From NCBI GenBank assembly GCA_050084985.1, contig JBITNC010000001.1:63736001-63800000 (forward strand): 64,000 nucleotides of DNA. The letters are read 5' to 3'. The notes below the pieces were generated by a model. That model saw only the letters and a list, made by a program, of their open reading frames with translations, was not told where the DNA came from and made no database searches. Shown in pieces: positions 48,801 through 60,800 of this stretch (positions are counted from its first letter, which is position 1; each line of letters begins with the position of its first letter). The stretch is from Nageia nagi (taxonomy: Eukaryota > Pinophyta). The position numbers and the translations under genes are program-made.

Positions 48801-51800
48801 TCTAGCTATGTCAAATAGATAAACAAAGAAAACTTGCACCTAGCAAGCTTGTGCACACCAAAATTTGCAAAATTACAATTTGGCCAATCAAAAGTCCAAG
48901 ACATGGGTATGGTGGGAAGTTAAAAATTGGACATCTTTGTTCTTGAAGGTTCCCAAAATGCATCAAACCTCTACCTCTCCCACCTAGGCCCACATTTTCC
49001 ATCTTTGCCCATATCTAGCATGCAAAAGACCCACCTTGGAAAGAGAAAACCTTATATAGCATGCAAACATGTCATTTGGCATTTTTCAAAAATAAAATTT
49101 GATGCCATAGGCATGAGCACAATGCAATTTCAATCATATTGGTCAAAGGAGAATCCAAAGTAACCAAATTTGCTACCTCTCCCACCTAGGCACACATTTT
49201 CCAATTTACCTCCCTTTTGGTGCATTTTCAAAGAGCAAAACCTCTATCAAGCATGTGAATGTTGCTATGGAGCTTCCAAAATGCCTCCTCAAGAAGGAAA
49301 GGAGCAAATTCAACGCCTATGAGGTGAGAGAAGAGTCCAAATCCTTACAAATACAAGCCAAACCCCTCATTTGCACCATGAACCTCTCATATTGCTCTCC
49401 AAGCATGCATTTCACAATCCAAAAACCATCAAACAAACAAAAATGGCCGCCCATACCCAAAACATATTTTGAAAACCCCAAATCCTCTAAAAACTTGGCA
49501 AATGCCTTCTTGATCCATCCCTCACCCATCCATGGCCTCAAAATCACATTTTTATAAATTTTCCAAAATCAACCCCCCTCCATTTTCCAAGAAAATAGAC
49601 AAAAAAAATCACTTTTTTGAAAAATCTTCTTAGAATTGCTCAAAAATTTGCCACAATGTTCATATAAAGGGCAAATCCATATTGAAAGAAAGAAGGAGCT
49701 CAAAAGACCGGTGAAAAAATCTAGAATGATGATTTGAAGCTCTAAATTTTGCCAAATTGATGTAAAACGCCTCAAGATTCGTGCCAGAAGGCATCAATTT
49801 CTAGAAATAGTTTTTTTTAAAGCAAAATTTGTGGGATGCGTGTTTTTTCTCCTACTAAATGAAATTGTAATTTCAATTTAGCATTCAATTAGCATTTAAT
49901 TTTTTTCAAATTTAGAAATTAGGATTTTCAAAAAAAAGTCTATAAATAGACCCTAGGGGATCTCATTTGCTCTAGAATTCATTTTGTGAGAAAAGTGAAA
50001 CTTTTGTAAAAGAGGAGCAAATTGATGTATTTCTGCACAACTCTTTTTGAAAGCAATACAAAGTGGTTAAAGAGAATATTGAACTTGATCATCCCTGCGT
50101 CGATTGAAAGGAAAAATTCTTTTTGTTCCATAGGGGATTTGGAGGGCAACTTGCTTATTGTAATAGTAGGAGGATCATTTTGTTCCCGCTCAAACACCTC
50201 AGTAGAGGAGGCAGAAGCATTACCTACACATATTGAAAAGATAGGTTGTATAATTCCTGCATTGTGGTTAAGACATAATAACGTTGCTAACCCCTCCGAT
50301 CCAAGATTGGAAACACCTAATCTCCTAATCTTTGGTGTTGTGAATTGAAATCTTCGTTGGTTTGACACCTTTGCATCCTTCCTTTGAAAACTTACAAGTT
50401 TTAGCGAAAATATAATTGCATTACTTTTATAAATTGTTTGAAACTAGTCTTTGATAGTTGCTTAATTCACAACATGCATGTTAGATAAAGTATTCTGAAT
50501 TTGTTTTCACTTTTTATGATATCAAATTAGAATTTTTATCCAAACTCTTAAGTTCTTCTCATGTTCCTCCATCACGTCCATTTGACTGTTTACAATCAGC
50601 CTTACTACAAGCTCCTCTTTGAAATGACTCGAACGATAGTTTTTTGTTTGCAAAGTTGGATGACTTGGATGAAACTTTCTTAACTGATTCGGAGGGGATA
50701 ACTTTCTTTAGTGGTTTTAGGCTGACTTGCATATGAATTTGAATTATTAAACTGCTTAGACAATGCTTTGTCATGGTGATCAATTTGGTATCTGGCCAAG
50801 TATTTGTTTCCTTCTCATAAGTATCGCTTCTCAATTTACTGTATTGCTTTTACACTTTCTTTACGCTTTCAAAAATTAAATACAACTTCTAAATTCATAT
50901 ACAAGTATTACGAATAAACTCTATATGTTGGTTAACAGTTGCTATCTCTAAAACACTCCACACGAGTTGATAGCTTGAAGAGAAAGACTTCAAAAGTAAG
51001 AAAGAATTGCATCGCATTCCTTTGATTGTGTTTCAGATTTTGCAGAAACCTTGGGGTACTTAATCCTTACAAGTGGGGAATAAGTAACATGTTTCCACCT
51101 AAGGTGCTGGGAAGCTTCCTCCTCCGGTGATTCATAGTTATTGGTAGGAAAGAAATCCTTCCCAACACATTTGTTGCTACAAATTCAAAATTGGAACTAA
51201 GAATCTTAACATGTGTATGAATGTATCTACTTGAGACATTCACAATTGGTGTACCTTGTATAGTAGTCCGGTTCCATAATGTTAGTAGTCATCCTGAAAC
51301 CCCATCTGACTCTCTCCAATCATAATCAACTCTTCTCCAGATTCTCTTGGCCACCTCTCTCACATTATCCTTCCTCACCTTAGATTCCTGTACAAACAAA
51401 ATGTTTGGACGAACTTCCCTACAGAGGTCTTTTATAGCTCTCTGTCTATCCAGGCCATTGCAGCTCCGCACATTCCAATTGAGAAGAATCATTGAGACCC
51501 TCTTGAGACCTTGCGGTCCCCACTCTACTCTAGAGTGCTTTGTGTGCCATTAGCAATATCTTCTTGCTAAATCTTCCACTTCACTTCTATGCCGCTTCCC
51601 TCCTCTAACCTCCTCCCATTCTCCTTCATTTACTTGAATTGTCCCATTAGTAATTGCCAATGGCTGCTGCCTCACTCTCCCTCTGTTATTTCTACAATTT
51701 TTATTCCGCCATTTGGATCCAAAGGTTGGAAAGAATTCCTTGTTTCAAACTTGTTTCTAACCTCCTCTTTTGGGCTGGTGGCGATCATTTCTTTGATAAG

Positions 51801-54800
51801 CTTGATTCATTCGATTTGGTGCCCTCCATCCTTCTTGAGGTTTGGGATTCTCCACTTTCTTCTTGTCTTTCTACTTTTCTTTCTCCTTCTTGTCAGTACA
51901 TTCTCTAACATAGTGATCAAACTTTCCATAGATATTCCATCTAATAGGCAAATTTTCATTAACTATCTCTTGCTTCCAGGTTTCTCTGTCTTCTTCATCC
52001 AAATATATTTTGTGTCGCAACTCTTCTGTTATATCAATGTTGATACAGAATCGGGCTTCAGTCATCCTACTTCCAACTCTTGTTACTTTATCAATAGAGA
52101 CGAATGATCTAATTGAGTTAGCAATCCCCGCAATTACACTCGTATCCCAATAATCCAATGACGGATTGGGTAAGTTAACCCATACAGGGACAAGATCAAT
52201 GTTTTTCTTTGTCTGGCCTGAAGCAAGGATGCCATTGCTTGAGCACCATACCTTTGCGACCTATCAACCAGGGACCTGGCTCAAGAACTTTGCTTATATC
52301 ATCTGAATTGGTAAATACAAAGAATAGAAATTCTTGTGGTAGCACCACCACATCCACTTGCCCTGAAAGTTTCCAATGCTCAATCACCCATCTCCGAATT
52401 TCGTTCAAATTTGGTCTCAATCACCCATCTCTCTTATTTTCCAGAATTTCTTTTGGGATTGTCAACCTCGCTACATTGTCCATGATTTTCCTCTCCAATT
52501 TGGTCGCAACGATGTCATCAGGATAATCCCTTGCGACCACATTGGCCCAAGATTTCGGAGGTCTTGGCAGAGGCTTTGACGTTGGCCTCTCCATGGTCGC
52601 TATAATTTAGCTGCAATTTGTTCGCAAGTTCGCTTCAATTCGACTGTAATTTTTATGTGCCGAGATTTTGACTTTTACTGTTATTTGAGAATCTCTATCT
52701 GGGGGGTTGAATACATGTGTTTATAGTATATGGGGTTTATTTATGCAATTAATTTATTGCTTTCCGTCTGAGATACCTTTGCAAGATATTGGAAAATAAG
52801 ACTATACATAGCACATCTAGCAACTCAATCATTAGAGATCCCAATACATGAATTTTGATGTTGACTTTGTCCTTCCTTCTTACTAAATTCACATGCTAAT
52901 AGCTGTAGAAGGATCCTCTCCATCACTTCCTGATTCATTGTGTCATCTTCCTGACTTTGTCCTTCCTTGTAACCTTGTGTCACTGTAATACTTGAGTTGC
53001 ATTTACCTGCTAATCATTCCAGACCTAATCAACTTTGATTGTGGAATATTATTATTGTAGAGAATATTCTAAACCTTGTAAAAGTAGATGACTCAATAGC
53101 CCCTAAAATATGCTGCTATCAATGATATTTTTTTAACCAAATGCTTTTAAGAACTTATAGCTCGGAAACTAATTACAAACTCGCTAGAAGATATTTTATT
53201 TGCTGAAAGATGCTACAATCAAAATAAAACAGTTAAGGAGCCAACTGAAATGGTTTATTCATGGACAGGGGATGAGTATTTCAATCCACAACCTCCTGTG
53301 TCATGTTTTGTCAACAGCCATGCAGTTTGGCCACTTCTTTTGTATTTTTTTGGTGATTGTCTTACTTTCAAATGGTTAGTACCAATTTCCTTTTTGACTC
53401 TTTCTCATCATTATCTCATGTGATTATTCTCAATTTTAATTGATTATCTGTTTTGGATTCATCCCACCAAATTAGAATATATTGTTATTGTGCATTTAAT
53501 TTTAGCTTGTAGTCTTATTTATTGACCTTTCATCTTTTCTTCTAGTTGGCATTCCATTTCTTGTGAGAGTGTGTACTTTTAACACGGTTGACTTTAGTTA
53601 GTCATGGACATTAACATAAATTGTTTCTTTCTGTGTCCTCAAAGTCTGGCAAAAAAGAGTTGCATGGATTTTAAATTGTAGATAAGTGTCCAATAATGTA
53701 AACACTGGTGTTCTGCAACATGAACTGAGACACAGATTCTATGAAGGCTCTAATGGCAGAAAATATTCTTTAAACAGCATTGAGAATTATTTGATCACTG
53801 TGATTATCATGTTAAGCTCTCTTTGAACAATGACTTCTAATCAGCAATATCTGAACATATCTATGAAAGGATAACATATAATAATGGATTCAAAGTAGAA
53901 GGGCAACTTTGAAGAATAGTGCAAACTACAAACTAAAGAATTATTGGATGGGTGCTACGTTTCAATCAGCTTTTGGTTGAGAGTCTGGCTTTTATATATC
54001 TGCCAATGATTCCATTATCAATTCTATGAAAACAAACCCTCCCTTACCTTCTTTGGCATCTGGTGTGTCTTACTCACCTAATGCCTTTTGAGTCTTAGTA
54101 TCTTCAATCTGTTTCATATGTTATTGCAGAGGTTACAGTAGATTCCCTCAGTCAGAACACATGACCAGGGGTGCTGCATTAAGACATCCTTTTATAATGA
54201 ATTAAGGAAGCTTTTAGTTCGCATGCTTGTATCACAGACGAATAATAGTGTGATGCTCAACTCTTTGACATTGTTGATCGCATATGACAAGTCTTTATGC
54301 CAAGAAAATGGATCTATCTACTCAACTTCGAGTCAACTCTGTCTTTGGTTGACAGTTCTGAAAGAATGCCCGATGTCTAAGTGGGGTGGACCCAAGTAGC
54401 TCTTAGTAATCTATTTCAATTTTGAGTAACTATTCTTCCAAAAGATGGTTTATCATGTTCTTCAAATGTTGAAATTTCCTATTGTTGATATGAATTTTTG
54501 ATAGCCAAACAGTGAATGCACTCAGAGATGGGGCTACAGGCAGTTTTTCTGAAAGACATGCATTCAGTACATTCAATGCTGATTCTATTATTCCACTTAC
54601 TGGAAGGAAGGCCCAAGTCAGTAAATTTGCTATATTTTCAATCTGTTCTAGCATGCAGAAAGAAAGAAAGCAATTTTAGGAGTGTCCGGTTGTGGCTAGC
54701 ACAACACACTCCAAATTTTTAACAAATTTGGGGACCCACAAGTTTTGACGACGGAGCAAACCAAGGTCCATGGTAGGTTAAATTTGGGACCGGAAAAGGA

Positions 54801-57800
54801 AAAATTGAAACACATATCCCTTCAAGCGCAGGCTTCCTTGGAGACACCCATCATGTCTAACTCCAAACTTGCACCAGCCTCTCGGGGGCTCTAATGGACA
54901 ATTTCAGGAAACAAGAGAAAATTTTGGCAAAGCCTGGAGCATGTCTTCCATAGGCGCAGGTCCAGACAGAGACAAGCCCCAAGACGCATTGGAGATCTGC
55001 GGCATGCTAAGTATGCATTCCTCCAACGCAAGTCCAGACCAAGACATCAATTTTGACTCCCCAAAGACTTGCGCCAACATTGCAAGAGCTCCAGGAGGCA
55101 ATTTTGGACAACATAGGTCAAATTTGGCTAAGTATAGAACACATCTGCCCCAGGCACAAGTTTGGGTGAAGAAAAACTTCGTGACCTCGCGGAGACTTGT
55201 GCCAAGCCAACACACACCATTCCAGCGCAGGTGCACACCAAGACAAGGAGGATGATCCCTCCTAGACTTGCACTAGGCTTATTTTCTCCTTTAGGGACAC
55301 AAAATCACACTTAAAGGATAAATTCTCCTCCCAGAAGGCTTGCGTTGGACCATACCTCTCCCCCTTTGCAGAAGTGTGAGACTAGACACTAGGTTTGACC
55401 TCCTTTAGGCTTGCGCTAGGTGACTCCTCTCTCCTTGGCACAAGTCAAGCTATAGACAAGCAAGTTGACCCTCAAGAGGCTTGCGCTGGCCCATTAGACA
55501 CCTACCTTGGTACATGTTCACACCTAGACGCATCATTTGTCCTCCCTTTCACCTGCGCTCACCTCCCCAAGGCTGGATGACCTCAAAGTTAGTACCTAGT
55601 CATCTTGAAAACCGTGCTTAATCTAAAATGCACATATCCCAAAGTGACCCAACCGACTTGATCCTAGAAAATCCTAAGATTGCCTATAAAAGAGAAGCTC
55701 TCCCACATTTCTACATCTCACATTCACCCTCTCTCCATAATTTGCTTGGGCATCCAAGGTGAGCGCAACTTACAAGCCCACGTTTGGAGCCAAACAGCAA
55801 AGCCAAGACCATATACTTGTCAAGTGTTGAGGTAAGTGGTTCTAAGTCATGATGAATTTAATTTTTGAAATATTCTTTGCATAAATATGTCTCTCTAGCG
55901 CAAGCCTTTGAGTGGCCCTAAAAGTGGCCTTCACCCTCCTAAAAATGCTTGTCTTACCCTAGCGCAAGTCACGTTCAAGACAAGAAGCTTGCCCCCTTGC
56001 CACCTGCGCCAAGCCTCCCTGGCCTCCTTGTGTGCTTGCGCTAGCCTTAAAATCATCTAAAATGCCTGCGCAAGCCATTCAAGTGCAAGATCATCATGAG
56101 ACATGGAGGTTGTCTCCTTCCCGAATCCCCACTTGAGCCAACCCTTCTTGATCCTCCACTTATGCTTCTTGCGCAAGATTGTCCCGGAACACGAAATTCT
56201 CTATCTTCTAGACCTACGCCAACCCTACCATGACTTCCTATTTGTCCCAATGCAGGTTGAACTCAAGACAAGAAGCTTGTCTTCCTTAGCCCTTTGTGCC
56301 AGATCCCACTTGTTCTCTAGGATGCTTACGCCAACCATATCACACCCTAAACCCCTGCGCAAGTCATCAAAGCGTAGATCCTCGCCAAGACGTCCAACCT
56401 GATTGCCCCCATGCTTGCATCATGCCTTTCCCCAATTCTATGCCTTATTTTTCCAACATCCAGGTTCACCAAGACATCACCCCATCACAATTGAAGCCGT
56501 GATGTAAGTCCCATCAACCTCATCCCATGCCATATGTTTGACATACTTCGTTGTATTTTGTAGGTACACCACTATGGAGAAAATTCAGTTTAGTACTAAT
56601 AGTTGGGCAAGAAGCTAAAAAAACCTGTTGAGACCAAGTCTCATTGAGTTAGAGAAATCCAAGAAAGAACCATTGCTAGAAGTTCGCATCAAGAATGGCC
56701 TTGCAGATATCAAAGACACAAATTGGTAGCACACTGACGCCATCAAGATGCTAGAAAAGATAGTCACAATCCCATGAGAAGATTTATCTATCGATGTGAT
56801 CTATCATTCCGAGTTATTCAAAGCCCCCGTGATACCTTTTATAGTTTTGTTTCAAAGCTATGTTGCGAGTTGGCTAGGTTGTGCGATTTGGGAGCAAGAA
56901 GTCTCTGTGACAACAAGGATGAAGTTATATGAGATTCACTCTCGAAGGTGTTTAGGATGCATTTGGATGGGAAGGGGATGGCATTGAATGCATTGAAGAA
57001 GACTCCATCACATTTTACGAATCCTTGAAGGAGCAAGGAATCATGACCAGAGAATGCCATCTCCCTGACCGAGAGGGTAATGCACTGCTAAATGCCAAGA
57101 GAATAGACTTCCACCCTATCGTGTCCAAGTTGATCTCTCTGTTGTCTAGGGTGTTAGGCAAAGAAGATGACACTAAGTTCCGGAAAGAGTTCTTCACATT
57201 CATATACTTGATTGGGCGAGGGAAGAAGATCAGATGGGGGTTGACGATAATTGAAGCCTTGAAGAATCAAGTATCGTCATTTGAAACCAGCAAAAAGTTT
57301 TACATGAATTCTTATTTGGTATACTTACTTTTGATCGGTACGAATAGACCCTTAGTGCATGGTGAGGCAAGCTTGATAGGTAAAGAAGGGGTTCCCATAT
57401 GGAGATGCTATTCGAAGTGGTTCATAGGGAGTAGGTATTCCCACTTTTACAAGAAGATGAATGGATGGAGTATGAGATACTTAAAGAGATAAAAGGGGAA
57501 GCACAAGTGAAGAGGATCTCTAACGTAGCCATAGATGACCTCAAGGGACACACTTATTTTTACTTGCACCATTCTAGATACACTTACATCATAGTGTATG
57601 GATCACAATTAGCCCCACACATGCTCCCAAGGCATGTCAGTAACATAATTATCTTGTTGGAGTTTTGCTGTTAGTTGTCGTTTTTGCATGAACATATGTG
57701 GAAGAAGGTTGCCACTATCACCTTGCCTATCACAGTAGGAGAATATACATGTGCTCTCTACGTTGATATAGATACTATTAAGACCGAGCTATCCATATAT

Positions 57801-60800
57801 GGATTCTAGAAGCTTTCTGTGGCTGAGAGTTATGATCCAAAAGGTAAGATGGCAACATTTATGGACAAGTACAAGAGGTTCCCATATGAACATAAATGCC
57901 TTTGCCCAAAAGAGAAATTTAGAAATTTGACAAGACTAGAGGACATCAAAAGCATCAATATCCAGGATAGAAAGAGAGGAACCAAAACAAGACATATAGA
58001 GGAAGCAAAGGAGAAAGAAGACAAAAATGACATATATAGGAAGCAAAGGAGAAAGAAGACGAATGACCTGTAGTTGTTCCAATGGGCTCCAAAACAATGG
58101 AGGAATCAACTTCCTCCTTAAGAAAAAGGCAAGTGTACATAGGACAATATGCTACCATGGGGATCTCCAAACGGCCAATGGGAGACATAGCACGAATTGT
58201 TCAATCACAGGTTAAAGATACTCACGAGTTAAACAGGGTTGCTTGATATTAGCTTGGGGGATTGAACTGGGAGGGACTCACAAGAGAAAGAGGTATGAGG
58301 AAAAGTCCACAAGGTGAAAGAATAGAGTTTTCAAAGAGTTCAAGTTCTAGGTATAGTCTTGAGAGCCCTGAAGGGAATGATGAAAACATTGAAGAGCAAG
58401 GTCCCCTTGAAGGAGAAGCCACAAGAGGAAGTCAGGAAAATGTGGTAGAAGAAGAGCAGGCGGTGGGAGACATCGAAATGGAAGATGACTCGATAGAAGT
58501 AGTCCCTCTGCTAGGAAAAGAGACATCCAAGGCCATACCCTCTGAGGCATCTTCATGAAGAGCCCCAAGGAAGACACCCACACCTTAATCTAGAGTTGGT
58601 ATGCCGCATCAAAAGAGGCCTCTTTGCATATTGAGACAGGTATCCCTCTGTTAAGAAAATGATGCAAATGAAGAGGTAGCAAATGAACAACAGAAGAAAT
58701 CAAGACAAGATCCAGGAAAAGAAATAGTTGCAACAACTGGCCCATCTAATGCAAACAAGGTGGTGAAAGAGACTTTTGCTTCTTGAATAAGTATCTTGAA
58801 CACCTGGAGGTTCATAGAATAGAAGATAGTGATGAAGAAAATGAAGTAGTCGAGGAAGGAGAATCCTCGTAGCCTAGAGAATCAAGAACTTTTGCCCATT
58901 TGAAAGGGTCTTCCATTGTGATTAGTAGAATGACCACAGATAAGAAAAGGCCATATGGTGCACAAGATTGGAAAATCCAAACCCAAGAGTTTGAAGTGGG
59001 ACCTATTGGTTTGAAGGACACAAATACAATATGAATACGAGTGCCTTTGCCTTGATACAAGAGGGGGTGAGAAAAGACCAAGATATCCGAAGGTTGAAGG
59101 AGTTGATTACAAAGAACAAATTTTGTAAGGAAATTGAGGCGGCCTATATGCAGTTGGATTATATCAAGAAGCAAGCCTCATTGAACATGGGCTTAACACT
59201 TATGAAAGAAGAGTTAAAGAAAGCCTTCATGGAAGCGGTTAAGGAGTTGGTTGAGAAGATCACGAGTTTTATCCAAGAAGCAAAGATCCAGGTGAAGATT
59301 AAGAAGCTCTTCTAGTTATTTGAGGCATGGAACCCCTATCAAGATGACATAGATGAGGTGTGCTGGAAGTTGTAATACAATTCGGTTTCCCAGGAATACT
59401 GCATCAACTTTGCCTTCTACTTCGACTGGTTGAAAGGAGCCATAGAAAAATGCCACGACTTAGCCAAGAATGTAGCTAAAGAGAAAGAAGAAATCAAGGT
59501 GCAGATGGCCGAGTTCATATTTGGGGTCATTTTTTTGGATGAATTTGGGGTACCAAGGAGAGAGGATTTGTTATTCAAAGATGACATAGATGAGGTGTGT
59601 TGGAAGTTGTAATACAATTCGGTTTCCCAGGAATACTGCATCAACTTTGCCTTCTACTTCGACTGGTTGAAAGGAGCCATAGAAAAATGCCACGACTTAG
59701 CCAAGAATGTAGCTAAAGAGAAAGAAGAAATCAAGGTGCAAATGGCCGAGTTCATATTTGGGGTCATTTTTCTAGATGAATTTGGGGTACCAAGGAGAGA
59801 GGATTTGTTATTCAAAGAGGCTCAACATATGATGGATAATATGTTTTAACACCCAAGATGTAAATATGTTGAAGGTTGGGCATTCTTTTAAAGAAGAAAA
59901 AGAGCTTTGGTGTGGGAATATCAGATGAAGCAAGGATTTCAAAATAGAGTATCTTGAATCGTAAAGCCTTTGATGTGATCGAGTTGAGCATAGGCAAGAT
60001 GGAGGCGTTTATGGGGGAGAACTTTGAAGAAGACATTGCACTGTTGATGGGACATCATTGAGTCACTCAAGACTTAAAGACTTAGTTTTTGTGATTTCTA
60101 GACTTAGATTATTTTGACATCTTGTAGAGGGTGTAACTCTAACTCTCACAAGTGTGAACAAGAATTTTATATTTCAAGATATTTTCAACATATTTTATTG
60201 CCATTTAATTGGCATTTTATTTTATATTGTTTAATATGGACTTAATTAGGTAGTGCCACATGGCATATTTTCAGTGGATCGTTGATTATTAGGGTTGTTT
60301 TTAAATAATTTTATTTTAATTTGCATTAGGGTTAGGGCAATAGTTAGGTTTGCCACCCAAAACAATTTATAGCCTTTTTGGCTCATTTGTAAGGGGTTGG
60401 TCTATTGGACATTCTGCAATTAGAGAGCTTTTGTAATATTTTCAAGAAAACAAGTTTTTTCTAATTGTGAATGTGGTATGATTCTAAGTGTTGTGTAAAT
60501 TCTCATTGCTTGTGACTACAAACATTGTATGAATGATTCTTGCTAATCTTAAGTGAATGAATGAATGTTATTGAATCTTGTGTTGCTTGGATTACTTGGA
60601 GCATTTCATAAATCTTAGCTAAGGTTGATGAAAGATTGCTTGAATAACTTTAGAAGTGATTTGAGTAATACTTAAGTGCAATAGTTTGTGGTTTGCATAT
60701 AAGATTGGTGCATTTTCGAATGGCTTCCCTAAGTTGCTTAGCTTAGGAACTTCACTCTTATGTTGGAGAATTACTCACGTATCACCATTACAATCTTAGC

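Larger units (their letters stand above)
43634..52659 (-). mobile_element. L1-type LINE interrupted by younger LTR-like insertions
   Basis: The minus-strand poly(A) tail is the T-run 43634-43644. ORF1 starts at 52594. A possible target duplication CCGAGATTTT flanks both ends (from 43628 and from 52660). LINE coding parts in order: ORF1 51871-52594, endonuclease 51289-51492, post-RT segment 46960-47275, terminal zinc domain 45000-45990. The RT core is missing. 46019-46953 and about 47280-51280 are not LINE and are read as nested insertions. Confidence 0.8.

Noticed and set aside
51589-52107. 172-codon + strand hydrophobic frame that looks like a membrane protein
   Set aside because: Antisense of LINE ORF1; no start context and the minus strand carries the domain motifs.
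53220-53400. Possible exon-like stretch (HAVWPLLLYFF) in intron 8
   Set aside because: Hydrophobic read-through without splice phase fit or similarity to ARP9. Exons 8 and 9 already join exactly.
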